The notes under the pieces: generated by a model | What the model was told of the DNA's origin: nothing | The model's database searches: none | What the model saw: the letters and a program-made list of their open reading frames with translations, nothing else | Part shown: positions 18,699 to 29,986 of the stretch, in pieces | How positions within the stretch are numbered: position 1 is the first letter of the stretch | Layout of the letters: each line of letters opens with the position of its first letter | Translations under genes and position numbers: made by a program | DNA from: Epithemia pelagica | Taxonomy: Eukaryota > Bacillariophyta > Bacillariophyceae > Surirellales > Surirellaceae | DNA: 64,000 nucleotides | Direction of reading: 5' to 3' | Assembly (NCBI GenBank): GCA_946965045.2 | Contig: OX337229.1 | Coordinates: 5,766,001-5,830,000, forward strand

Positions 18699-19826
18699 AT
18701 GATCAACCCATACAAATCGAGGAAGAAAACAGTTCCACCCTTGGTGGTCAAACCAAACTTTCCAGTCACAAAGATACCTCCATCTAATGAAGAAATGATG
18801 ATCAACCCATACGAGCTAGAGGAAATAGAGACCCCCATGGTCAAAACGCACTCTCCAACCCCGAAAACTTGCGACGGTGAACATGACAAGAAGCCACCGC
18901 CTGCGTCCAAATCAATAATCAAATGTCATCCACTTCCGTCTTCTAAGCTTGATACCAAGGAAGAAGAGGAGAAGAAACTTCCACCAATCAAGCGCCCATC
19001 GTATCAGTTGATCCCAAACCCATATAAGAAGAAGCTCAAGGTTGCCGATCCATCTACTATTCCAATCTTGCTATTACATGACTCTCCTCCAATGTGTAAA
19101 CCAAGAGCAAACCGAGATAAGCTGCATCTCGAAGTTATTCGGTTCACTGAGCTTGTCAATAAAATCTATGGATCCAATGATGTTCCCCCAGAGCCAGTCT
19201 GTCCTTGGTGTTTTGTAACCGACAACCTTTCAACAGATCGTAGACTTACAGGAAAATGTTGGCATCGCTTCGGTAAATCTCTCTCATGTGCCGATTGTTG
19301 TTATGGTTGTGGAGTGCCCATGAACGGATGTGATTCAGGTGGGAATGAACGTTGTTGCACCGAAGCCCTGTATATCCATGATTCGATGAATATCACACGC
19401 GAAGAATCAGACATAAACAAGGTTCCATTGGTGTGTAAGTCTTGCTTAAGGCCATGCAATTCTTATTCAGAATGCGTCTTCTCGCATGGTTGTTGGAACT
19501 CTTGCAACAAGTACTTCGTCTGGCGATTCTGTCATATTGCTGGACGGGCGTTGGTGTACTCACAATTGAAGCCCAATTGCAAAGGACCAGGCACGATTCC
19601 CAAACATGCACAGGATATTATCAAAAACGCAACAGAGTTGATGTACAACGAACTGCGAGATCCGATGGAGTCTTCTCAGTACACATCTCCATTTTGTCAT
19701 GTTCTTGACCAAGACTCCTGGTCTAAATGGCTTGTCTCCATGTCTTTCGGTCGATACTACAATTACATGCCGTTCTTCCGTCATTGTTACACAGCCTTGA
19801 TGTCTTCATCGAAACCATTGTATTAA
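18699..19826 (+). CDS. Cys-rich protein A of the KDZ-like element
   Basis: The 375-aa ORF starts at ATG 18699. The first 130 residues are Pro/Lys-rich with two similar INPY segments. From residue 168 on there are many Cys pairs: CPWC (168-171), a CWHR step, CADCCYGCG (197-205), CC near 219, CKSCLRPC (246-253), then NKYFVWRFC (270-278) and a closing block W-x2-WL ... YMPFFRHC. These suggest several zinc-binding knuckles followed by a helical domain. The same order of motifs is found in the minus-strand gene just downstream. I know no function for this family. Zinc-dependent DNA or protein binding is likely. Confidence 0.65.
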   Translation: MINPYKSRKKTVPPLVVKPNFPVTKIPPSNEEMMINPYELEEIETPMVKTHSPTPKTCDGEHDKKPPPASKSIIKCHPLPSSKLDTKEEEEKKLPPIKRPSYQLIPNPYKKKLKVADPSTIPILLLHDSPPMCKPRANRDKLHLEVIRFTELVNKIYGSNDVPPEPVCPWCFVTDNLSTDRRLTGKCWHRFGKSLSCADCCYGCGVPMNGCDSGGNERCCTEALYIHDSMNITREESDINKVPLVCKSCLRPCNSYSECVFSHGCWNSCNKYFVWRFCHIAGRALVYSQLKPNCKGPGTIPKHAQDIIKNATELMYNELRDPMESSQYTSPFCHVLDQDSWSKWLVSMSFGRYYNYMPFFRHCYTALMSSSKPLY

Positions 19827-19887
19827 ACAAACTCTCGACTTCTTCGAAAGGCAAACTGGGAACAGATAACAAGATTTATAATATATG

Positions 19888-20844
19888 TCAATGATCATTA
19901 CCATCCATATTTCCACGTTCCAACTCCGCCGTCTCAGCCATTCTTTCGAGACAATTACGGAAGCACCTGACAAAGAGTGGCATGTAGTTGCGAAAACCAG
20001 CCGTAGAATGAGGCAACGAAAGCAACCATACTGCCCATGTTTTATCAGATGCTCGGGCATAATCGTATGGGGCACAATCGTTATCATCAAAATAGAAACG
20101 GGATCGCAATTCCTCAAGCCAAACGCTGCGGACAATAGTAAACATTGACCAGGTGATTTGACGGGGAAAGTTCACACCATCGTAAAATGATGTTATTTGA
20201 AAAGTACGCGCCACAATATGGCGTATGAGCATACAGAACTGCCACACGAAGTGCTTGTTCTCAGATTCCACACAGACACTGCATGAATCCAAATCTGGTT
20301 GTGGAATCCCAAAAGGTATTGAGCGTTCGGGAATTCGGAAACATTCCCTACACACCTGACAATGAAATGTTGGATGCCTGTGGCGGTGACATAAGTTACA
20401 ACGCATCAAAAAATTCTGCTGCCAGATAACTGAATAATCGAGATATGCCGCACGTGTTACCACTGTAGTATTTCCATGATTGCACTGGTGATGTGGTGTG
20501 GGACGACCAAGGATAACACAGTATGGACAGAGTTTCTCGCCTCTAAGCATTTCGTCCACCAACCGTTTGAATTCAGTCTGGATTTCATGACCGACACGCA
20601 TCTCTTCTCTGAGTTGTTCTATGACTTGTGGTACATCTTCTTCTTCATTATCGTAATCAAAAAAGATCCTCCCCGCGTCCCTGAAACAAGGCCGATCATT
20701 CACTTCCAAGTTCCTGTCGTTGATCGCCCGCATTTCTCGTCGTCGTCTACGTTCCCGAACATAAAAATCTTCTTCCTCCGATTCTTCTTCCTCCGATTCA
20801 TCTCCCGATTCATCCTCCGGTTGGTCCTCTGGATTGTCAGCCAT
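19888..20844 (-). CDS. Cys-rich protein B of the KDZ-like element, homologue of A
   Basis: The ORF is open upstream to 20955, but the first ATG is at 20842-20844, giving 318 aa. The N-terminus is highly acidic followed by a basic RERRRRRE stretch. The Cys region has CPYC, CNHG, CNLCHRHRH, CQVCREC and CSVC, then NKHFVWQFC and a final W-x2-WL ... NYMPLFVRC block. These last two match protein A (NKYFVWRFC; YMPFFRHC), so the two genes are diverged paralogues arranged tail to tail, with only 61 bp between their stops. Function unknown. Confidence 0.65.
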   Translation of the reverse strand: MADNPEDQPEDESGDESEEEESEEEDFYVRERRRRREMRAINDRNLEVNDRPCFRDAGRIFFDYDNEEEDVPQVIEQLREEMRVGHEIQTEFKRLVDEMLRGEKLCPYCVILGRPTPHHQCNHGNTTVVTRAAYLDYSVIWQQNFLMRCNLCHRHRHPTFHCQVCRECFRIPERSIPFGIPQPDLDSCSVCVESENKHFVWQFCMLIRHIVARTFQITSFYDGVNFPRQITWSMFTIVRSVWLEELRSRFYFDDNDCAPYDYARASDKTWAVWLLSLPHSTAGFRNYMPLFVRCFRNCLERMAETAELERGNMDGNDH

Positions 20845-21436
20845 TCTGTTTGCAGTCTCCTTCTCTTCGTTTTGCTGTGAATGCAAATACCTGTACTTGT
20901 TGCTTCTTCTTTGGATTTTTATGAAACCTCTGCTGTCATATGAACGAGAGTTCAACTGGAAATAGATCCACGGATAACCGATCGGTCGCGTTTGTGTACA
21001 GAAATCGTCACACTATACTATTCACTGTGAGTATTACCACATACTGTGAGGATAAGTGTAATCATTCCCAACATGGTCGCGTTTCACTCGCTGGGCTGAC
21101 CTATCGGTGTGGCTTTGCAAAATTCCATGGACATGGAACAATGACATGCTTCTAGAACTCGAATAGCTCCAAATTTTCGTATAGACCATTTGGGTATCAT
21201 TTGCATGGACGGTAAAGGCTCTGAATTTGTCTATCATCAACCAAAAGACTTGCAATAGACCCTACCGGTGTGGTGTTGCCGTCGTCCCAAAATTCTATGG
21301 ACATGGAGCAAAGACATTCTTCTAGAAATCGAATGGCTCCAAATTTTCTAGAGGTCCTTGGGGTATCATAGGCATTGATTGATGGTAGGTAGTGGTTTTG
21401 CTGATAGGTGGGCATGGTCTTGTATATTAGAAATCT
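20845..21436. repeat. Spacer with two diverged 100-bp direct repeats
   Basis: No gene is visible. A block at about 21103-21199 recurs at about 21263-21369, sharing ATTC[CT]ATGGACATGGA, CTTCTAGAA and GCTCCAAATTTT and ending in GGGTATCAT. The spacer lies between the 5' end of Cys-rich gene B and the 3' end of the 2151-aa gene. Confidence 0.6.
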
Positions 21437-24400
21437 CTATTCGTCACTAGATTTCTGGTCCGACGCCAAGCCTCCAATTTCATGAGAATTGTCATCCTCG
21501 TTTTGTGTTACGGTAGCACTCAAAGATCTTGCATTTGTGCTAAAAAACCAACCAATCGTATGATTTCCCACATTCTTGTCTTTCGGTGGTATGGAGTGTG
21601 TATGGACAGATGTTCCATGTCTGATGATTCTCCCGTCCCATGCGATCGCAATGCCATGGAATAACCGGATACAAAGCCCATGATAAGTCTTGTCCTTATG
21701 CTTTATAAGGACATTGGGAAGGACGAAATACCAATTGTTGGTGCTGCCCGGGTTGGTTTCTGTCCAGATTGTAAAGGACACTGATGCATCATGAATATCA
21801 TAGTGGCTTGCATTCATCAAATCGCAACTCAAAATGATGGATGATGACACACCCCTTTCGTTTCCTCCCAATTCGTTTGGGACATCCAAACCGAAGTTTG
21901 TTTCCAGGTGTCTGAAAGCCGATAACACACCAGGGAATTTCCTCTCACAGAATCGCCGAACACCTCCACAGATTTTTGGCAATATATTCATCATGTTTGG
22001 AGATATTTTGAAAAGTTTGTCAGAAAAGAATGTACTTCTGCCACCCGTTTTTGTGCACACACCAACAGATGTCATGGTCCCCATATCACCATGGTTACAC
22101 CTTGCATTGGCTGATCTCTCTAGTGTACCGCTCTGCGCGAAGTGACATGACCTCTTGTGTAACAATGAAAGTAGGTTTTTGTCATTTTGCTGAAGTGTTG
22201 TCACTTTGACATGGCTGATGGTTTCGTTTTTACCCGCGTACCCACGTGTCCGAACAATGAATGTTGTATCTTCTCCGGTATCCCTTACATCAAACAGGAG
22301 CGGACGGACCGAAGTATCAGGCGGAGGGGACAGGTTTCTATACAATGCTCCATGGACGTACTTTCGGCATCCAGTCTTGTTAGCACTGGCTTTATTCAGC
22401 AGTGTTTCACGATACCACACTCTAAGAGAATGTTGGTCATTTGGTGTCATTTTTGGTCTGGACTTTTCACTTGTGTAATGATCAGGGGCCCAAAGTGGAG
22501 AACCACTTTCAACATCAGACGCTTGGTAGCATTCATGGACAACTCTCTTTGCACTTTGTGTCCAATCAATACACCAACACTTGATAACCTTTTTGAGGAA
22601 TGCCCCACCACTTGGTTGGCCGTCGGAATGTCGTAAGCGCAGCCAGGATATAGGTAGTGCTACCAAAGATGAAGTGCATTCCGATGTTGCATACCCAGTA
22701 TTCATTATCATTGCCGAAGTATAAAAAATACCGGCCAAAGGGATGATAACGATCACGTCATGGAAAATATGGTCCATACAATCATCACAGTTTTTCTTGG
22801 ATGTGCGACAATGGAAGATTGTATCGTCAAACGCAGACCACACGGTTTTGGGGTATTTCCGATGTCCCTTATGTCGTTGACAGCGATTCAGTACACATTC
22901 TACCAAGAAGGCACATGGAGACCGGGTTGTTAAGAACTTCGGGTCACATTCTGTCACATGAAGCTTGTTGTCTTCGAAACAACAATGGCTTGCTGGATCT
23001 TCCGTCACCTCACCAACCATGTCTTTCATTTGTTCGTATATGTTAGGTAATTTTCCCATGATTGTCTGGAGGTCTGTTGGTGTGATGTCGTAGTCTTTCA
23101 GAACCTTTGTATAGCAGATGCCGAACATTCTCCGATCATCATTGCTACTGAGACAGAGTGATAGTAAGTCGCGTAGTCTTTTTGCTACCTTGTCCATGTC
23201 AGGAATTCCAAAAAAACACATTTCTGTATGATCGGATTCATTTGGTTTGGAGAATTTTGTCGTCAAATGGCTAGGTTTCTCAGCCTGTCGTCTCTTATAC
23301 TTCTTCATCGTTTCATGTGTTAGTGTCAACTTCGATAGGCCCTCTTGTCGTCGTTGCTTGTTCGTGGGTAGTCCCCTGGATGAACCAATGGTCTTACATT
23401 CTTTTCTTTTCCTTTCCGGTGAAGTATTCTGTTCGTCAGTATCGTCATGATTACCGTGTATTGGAGATTTGTGAATCTCCTTCGTACCTCGTTCGTCTTG
23501 TATGCGCTGATCCGTTTGTTTTGTCGTGTTGATGCTACTTCCCTTGTTATGGTCGTTTTTTGTCATTTGGTCATCGTTGTTCTTGTTGCTACCTTTTTGT
23601 TTGTCTGTACTATCCTTTCCTTCTTTGGTTTGTGTCGCATCATCTTGGTTGACACTGTCATTGTGACAGCTAGACGGATTATCACTGTCAGGTGTGTTGT
23701 TGGCATTCTTAGACCCGTTCTCTCCAGAATTTCCGTGTTGTTCGTAAGCAACAATCTCTTGCTTGCCACATTCCTTGCCCTTTTGTTTGTCTGTAGAACC
23801 GTTGCCATCTCTGCTTTGTATCTCTTCTCCTTGTCCACATTCATCTTGGTGACTGGAGGTTGCTTTCTGACCGCTCTGTCTGTTCCGATCATCCCTCTCC
23901 TGATTGTCCTTGGAATTCCAACCAAGTTTGGATAGGCCATCCTGCCCTCCACGACTCGCTGTAGTGTGATGAATGTCCTTTTCTCTCTCTCTACGAGGTG
24001 ATTGATTTGGTTGACTATTACCTCTATCAGTTGAGGGACGGTTAGGCTCTCTCTGACGGGTACGCCTAGAATGATCGTTGTGTCCAGGATGACTGTCTCT
24101 AAGTGACAAATGGTGCCTGGAATGTTCGTTGTATCCAGGGAATCTCTCCCAATCCATCGGATCCATCGGATGTCGATTAGACCATTGATTGTGGCTATCT
24201 CTATATACCAAATGGTGCCTTGTATGTTCTCTCGAATGTTCGTTGTATCCAGAGAATCTCCTCCAATCCATCGAATGTCGATTAGACAATTGATTTTGAT
24301 TATCATGTCTTCTTTTTCTATCCCGGTAAGTGTTTTCCATGATTTGATCTCTTCTCCCTCTAGACTCGTCTTGGTGGTTATCATGGTATCCATGTTGGTC

Positions 24401-27400
24401 TTGTCGTTCAATGACTCCTCTTCTAGTTTGTTGGTTATCTTGATCGAAATGTGAATGACGAGACACATGATAATCCGATGTATTAGATCCTCTCGATCCT
24501 GGATGATCATCATTGAATCGATTCTGTCCATGCTTACAAAACACTGGCCTGTCATGTTCAGGTAGCGAACCCCACTCATTTGTTCTGGGGCTTCGAGTTG
24601 TCGACAGGACGTTGTTCAGATTCCGTCCTCCCCACAGCCCATGTGGATTCTCTCTCTTGTCCTTGGTTCTTTCGTTATCATGTTGGGTTTGCTCTGTTCT
24701 ATGTCTTTCTTCGGGCAGCTCACTCCGGTTACCCCAATTCGCAGGCATTGCAACGGAACGTGATGAGTTATTTCCTCCCCATTGCTGGTATTTAGGCTTC
24801 TCACCCTCTGGTGACTGATAGATTGCTTTGTGTTCAGAAGGATGAGTATATGTTCTTTGAACAGAACGTGTCATAGGACAGAAGTACAATAGACTTTGAA
24901 TATCCTGGCTGCACACCATACATGTGTTGTGGCCCCGCTGCATCCAATCTCCAACACATTCCCGACAAAATGTATGTCTACAAAGAAACAGTTCGCAATC
25001 CACTTTTCTGGTCATACAAATCGAACAAACCTCGGGCTTGTATTTTGTCTCAACTCCTCTTTGTTCTAGTGTTGATGGCTTGTTACTCACGGGTGATTTT
25101 TTTGATGATTCTTCAGGGCGTCCCTCAATCATAGTTGTAGTGTCTTTGACTGTTTTCCTATGTCCCTCTTCAGGGAATCCCTCGCTCGTAGTTGTAGTGT
25201 CTTCCGCTGTTTTCTTGTGTCCCTCTATCTTCTCCGCACCAAACATGTGGATGTTACTCTTGATCTTTTGTCCACACTGGGGACACCATACATTATGATA
25301 CTTGAACCGTATTCGTAAGCAATTTCCGTGAACCAGATGTCCACATGGGATGAGGGTACAGACTTCGCTGTCTGTATCTGTTTTCAATGCCCTGTTACAG
25401 CATACACAAGAATCTGGACAATATACAACGGTCGGTAGCAATCGATTTATATCTCTCTTGGAAAGTTTGGAGTCAAGTAACACCTCCTTGGGTTCTAATC
25501 CCACCCTCGGGCACGGTATGAACAATATGTCACCATCCGTAGTCCACGTCTCTGAACACCCACCATCAGATAGATCGACGTTCTCCTGGTATTCGTATTT
25601 ATCGGTACCACGTGAAAACCCCACTTCAACAGGATCGTCGTCGCTGTTGCCATTGAAATTGTCAGGTCCCAACACCAAAGGAGAAATCGAATTGCCTTCA
25701 ACAGCATGCTCTAGTCCTCTCGAAAATTCATTATTGTACCGTATTTGATTACTCGAAAAACAATTGGATATCGTCATACTCTTGTCTATCTGACCTTCTT
25801 TCCGACCCGGGTTTGGTCGACTACTCATTATGTTTCCAAGCATTCTGATCACAATAGCTTGTGGCATTGGCTTTGGAGTATCCTTCTTAGGTTCTGGCAT
25901 TTTCACAATGCGATATCGCCACTTGTTATATTCCTTGTTTGTATCATGTGTTGTTTCATCTTCTTCCACTAATGATGGGTCATAACATAGACTGACAGGC
26001 GGGGCACCTTTTGACGTATTGACCAGGTCCCATTTCCGTAGTACATGACGCGTCGTTCCTTCCCAGTATTGGTCTGATCGATTATGTATTGGTTCGTAGA
26101 TATGAAGTATCTTTTTGTCGATTTCGAAAGCCAATAAAGCTGGGTCGCTGACATCAGTTGCTGTTGTCAAGGCAATGATCGCCAATATCAGTGTGTTCGG
26201 ATCCTGTTGTCTCCACGATGACATAGGAATTTTCTTAGGAAATGGGTTCCTGTTTGCTTCATCAAATGTTACTTTGTCAACATATACTAGGTTCTGATGG
26301 TTGTGATGGACCATCAATTTCAAACAAGTATAGAAAGACTCAATCGGCATGCCCACCCTTGAAGTGTTGTAGCAAAGATCTCTCCGACGATGTCTATGTG
26401 GGATATGCAAAACACGCGTTGTAGGGTCCTGGTCATTCATCAACCCACTGTAAGACATGCATAGTGTGCACCTAAATAATGTCTTGATTTCGACATGCGT
26501 GTTGTCCTTCCCCATACTCTTAGCATACTGGGTTGCTAGCTTCATGGCCGACTTGATGTTCTCGTTGTTTCTGTTAGTTTGTTTTTCCGCGAACTTGTCC
26601 AAGTAACCGTCACCAATGTTGTCGATTAATTCATTCGAGTCCCATGAGTCTTTTCTTCTCTTCTGGTTTACTATAGGATCAAGAACGTGTGGAATTTCAA
26701 TGAAAGGCTGTGGTACCACACCATCACCTGTCTCCTCAATTCCCTTGTTTATGGAAGCACAACGTCTCTAAGACAAAGAGATCAATCATTTTTGAGATTG
26801 TCTAATCCTTCTCGATTCTTGGCAAGTCGCTCGAACATCTTACCTCGTTGTCTGCGGTTTTTTCATTGTCGTCGCTTATAATCTTCCTGACCTCTTCCAC
26901 ACGGTCTGATTTGAGGGCAACTTGGTTCGACGTTGTAATGGAAGTTGGTAGTACTTGATCCTTTTTCTCGTCAGTAGGATCATTACCAGCGACGACCTTC
27001 TGTCTCTTTTTTGCCGGCGAGTCTATACTCCGACGTTGCACGGCAATTTCTTTCGATTTCCTGGCAGACAGTACCTCTTGTTTTTCTATATAATGCAGTA
27101 GATCGTAGAACATACCGCCATCGTCTCCGTTTCTTCCATATTGTACCAAAGGATCTCTTTCTTCAAGGTACATCTTGAACCATGTGTCAGGCATCGTATA
27201 CAACAGTGCTTTCTCCATTTGGATATTGGAAATCACGTCCATGTTCTCGTCCGATGTCGATTCTGAGATGAAACGGTGTATGGCCACCATATGTTCGATA
27301 ACCCATGCGATTTTACCAACAGGTACGAGACGCGGTTTCCTGTAAAGGGAGGAATCATCTAGAAGGTATCGTTTCAATGCTTCTCCAATCCCACCGATCC

Positions 27401-27968
27401 CCTTGCGTGTCTTCTTAGAGACTAAGCCATGAGAGGAAAGAAATCTGATAATGGTTTGTCTCAGATTCTCAGCACCGTCTATCACTGTCGTCCCAAATGC
27501 CTGATTCCAAATATTGGAAACAGGACTGTAGAGAGTCTTTTTGAACAACAGTCGAGCAACCATTGGAGTCAACTTGTCATCATCATCCATCTCGTTCTTA
27601 ATTCTTGTGAAACAGAAAACGGAGTGACAGATGATATCTTGGAATGCAGGCGAATAACAGATTGGTAGGAATATCTTCACATAATGGCCGTCATGTGGTA
27701 CCTCCACTGTTGTCCATTTTCCTGATTTGTCTTGGAATACACTTTCATACCAATTGAGGACACTTTCGTATGTAATGGGCATAATACCGGTGTAGTGAGA
27801 TTCCTCGCTTGTGTGTGTTCGAAGTGTATGATTGGTACCAGAAACAGTCATAGTCGACACGTCCTTTCTTTTGTTTCGCACTTCATCATTCATTGAAGAA
27901 GGGTCACCAGGATTCTTGGCGGTCGGTGGTTTTTTGTAGCGAGGGCCCTTGATGCGGTTGCCCGCCAT
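21437..27968 (-). CDS. 2151-aa protein with two RING-like fingers and a C-terminal TET/JBP-like dioxygenase domain
   Basis: Two exons (27968-26844 and 26767-21437) are joined by a 76-nt intron: donor GTAAGA at 26843, acceptor TTTGTCTTAG ending at 26768, phase 0. The start is ATG 27966-27968. Exon 1 is globular with a basic tail. Residues about 390-650 are globular and might be a decayed Ulp1-type domain, which I cannot confirm. RING-like fingers follow at about 829-875 (CVCC...CGHLVHGNC...CPQC) and 955-995 (CSIC...CRHTFCREC...CMVC). A long Asn/His/Arg/Ser-rich linker comes next. The C-terminal 150 residues hold H2030-x-D2032, NWYFVLPN, H2079 (LFHG) and WDGRIIRHGTS, the HxD...H...R layout of 2-oxoglutarate/Fe(II) dioxygenases as in TET/JBP-like proteins linked to fungal KDZ transposons. 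It may oxidise 5-methylcytosine or thymine in element DNA; activity is unproven. Confidence 0.65.
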
Positions 27969-29961
27969 TTTGTACTTGTCACGATGCGCTTTTTGTGTAG
28001 CGTCTTTGTTTCAACAACAACAACAACAAGGGTAGTCGAGGAAGCGCTTTAATTGTAGCGTCTTTGAGACAACCTTGTGTACTTGTCTAAACAGTAAAAA
28101 GTGTGCGCTGAATTGTGTAGCGTCTTTGGTTTGGTCCTGAACTCTGGTGGTAACAAAACAACAACCAAATCGAAGGAATACACTACGACGCGCTTTATGT
28201 GTAGCGTCTTGTTCGTTGTGATCCAAACAATCGGTGCCAGAATTTGCTACTCCAAAACCAGGGGTTGGTTGGTTGTCCAAGCAATCTCGCGACAAGAATA
28301 GAACAGAAGCAACTGGCTACCACCGTGTCACACTGCTTGCTTTGGGTCTGTTCTATTCAAGTCCGAGTATCACGAGGACAGGAGGGTTCTTGATAAACAA
28401 TCTAACAGATAGCCCGAAACCGCTTCAATTGTAATAGCGTGATTGGAGTGAAGGACAGAGCTGAGTGAAACAAGCAACAATCAGACAGATGCCCCAAGCC
28501 GCTTTAATTGTAGCGTGGTGATTGGAATGGCAGAGCTGCAAGATAGTGCAAGTGTCAAAGATAGGACAAATGTCGACAATATTTCGAATGCTCTGGTGGT
28601 CGTTCTTCTTCTTGGGTTCCTCTTCTTCTTGTTTTCCTGTTGTAGCGGTTTTGGAGTGAAGGTCGTGGTTGAAAGGAAGCAAGCAACAATCAGACAGATG
28701 CCCCAAGCCGCTTTAATTGTAGCGTGATTGGAATGGCAGAGCTGCAAGATAGTGCAAGTGTCAATGTCTCGAATGCTCTGGCCGTGCTTGAGTTCCTCTT
28801 CCTCTTCTTCTGGTGCAGCGGTTTTGGAGTGAAGTGTTGTAGCGGTTTTGGAGTGAAGGTCGTGGTTGAAAGGAAGCAAGCAACAATCAGACAGATGCCC
28901 CAAGCCGCTTTAATTGTAGCGTGATTGGAATGGCAGAGCTGCAAGATAGTGCAAGTGTCAATGTCTCGAATGCTCTGGCCGTGCTTGAGTTCCTCTTCCT
29001 CTTCTTCTGGTGCAGCGGTTTTGGAGTGAAGGTGGCTGAAGAGGAAGCAAGCAACAAAAAGGTGGCTGAAAAGGAACCAAGCAACAATCAGACAGATGCC
29101 CCAAGCCGCTTTAATTGTAGCGTGATTGGAATGGCAGAGCTGTTAGGTTGATGAAAGAAGTTGGATAGGTGAAAGGATTGAAAAGGGAATCTCGGCAGAG
29201 AGAAAGCAAGCAACAAAAAGGTGGCTGAAAAGGAACCAAGAAACAATCAGACAGATGCCCCAAGCCGCTTTAATTGTAGCGTGATTGGAATGGCAGAGCT
29301 GTTAGGTTGATGAAAGAAGCTGGATAGATAATGGGATTGAACAGGGGAATCTCGATAGCGTTGGGTGATCGATTGTTGTTGTTGCTGCTGCTGTTGTTGT
29401 TGTTTGTTGTGGTGTGTTGGGTGGAGGTGGAGGGAGATGAATGAGCATCGATTCTGGTGGTCGTTGATTGTTGAATGACTAGTATGCTAAGTTGTTCGGT
29501 TTTGTTCGATGGATCAGAGTGTCGAGTTGGTAATCCCCGCGGTTTGGGTGATTGGGAAGGAGGATCCATCTGAGACATTCTTTGGGACATCCATGTGCGT
29601 CAGTCTTTCTGGCAGCTGCTGTGTGATGTGGTGGGAGTGGAAATTCGTGATTCAAAGGTGAGGGGACAGACGCTTGCGCATGAGGGTTGCGTCATGCGCG
29701 TCTCGGGGGGGTCGAGCGCGCCAGATAGTTGTAGTGCGCATTATCGGAGTGTGGCGCGCGTTATTCGTGGTTTGATCGCGGGCTTGTGCGCATTAAAATT
29801 GTGGCATGCGCGTGATAGTCAGCTCGATCTCTAGAACTAGCTAGAGAAATGTGCATTGTTAGACCTAGATTTGCAGATTTAGTTGGGAAAGCAGGATTAT
29901 AGTTAAAAACTGCGCATATAAAAATAAACTGCGCATAAAAAATTTTAATTCGGCGAATTTT
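27969..29961. repeat. Right subterminal region of the KDZ-like element with tandem repeats
   Basis: No gene is visible. The motif GCTTTAATTGTAGCG and close variants occur ten times (near 27986, 28044, 28105, 28190, 28420, 28499, 28708, 28905, 29106, 29265). The last five sit in 160-209-bp tandem units that also contain CAACAATCAGACAGATGCCC and GATTGGAATGGCAGAGCTG. From 29660 on, TGCGCA/TGCGCG motifs become frequent, as in the left end. These are likely transposase-binding arrays. The left end lacks the GCTTTAATT motif, so the two ends differ. Confidence 0.8.
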
Positions 29962-29986
29962 TTCTAGAAATTCGCTTTTGGGGGTG
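29962..29986 (-). repeat. Right terminal inverted repeat of the KDZ-like element
   Basis: Read on the minus strand it begins CACCCCCAAAAGCGAATTT and matches the left end at 17 of 25 positions. GAAA follows immediately outside. Confidence 0.6.

Larger units (their letters stand above)
11637..29986. mobile_element. Large KDZ/Plavaka-like DNA transposon (18.35 kb) with five genes
   Basis: The ends form an imperfect 25-bp inverted repeat starting CACCCC (17 of 25 positions match). A GAAA string lies just outside both ends (11632-11635, one base before the left end, and 29987-29990). Removing one GAAA and the element restores the reading frame of the host retroelement. Both subterminal zones are dense in TGCGCA-like motifs, and the right one carries long tandem repeats. 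Genes: a three-exon acidic protein (-), the transposase (+), a Cys-rich protein (+), its homologue (-), and a 2151-aa zinc-finger and dioxygenase-like protein (-). All but the transposase are candidate accessory genes. All frames are intact, so the element may be autonomous. Confidence 0.75.

Noticed and set aside
23563-24579. Minus-strand ORF inside the 2151-aa gene, in another frame.
   Set aside because: It overlaps the Asn/His/Arg-rich linker and has no start context or domain.
26000-26300. Possible Ulp1/C48 SUMO-protease segment in the 2151-aa protein.
   Set aside because: The pattern of a Trp-Arg step and a YEPIH turn is suggestive, but I cannot place the His-Asp-Cys residues, so I did not annotate it.
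27969-29330. CRISPR-like array of repeated units.
   Set aside because: Unit lengths and spacers are irregular and the units are near-identical tandem copies; it is a transposon subterminal array.
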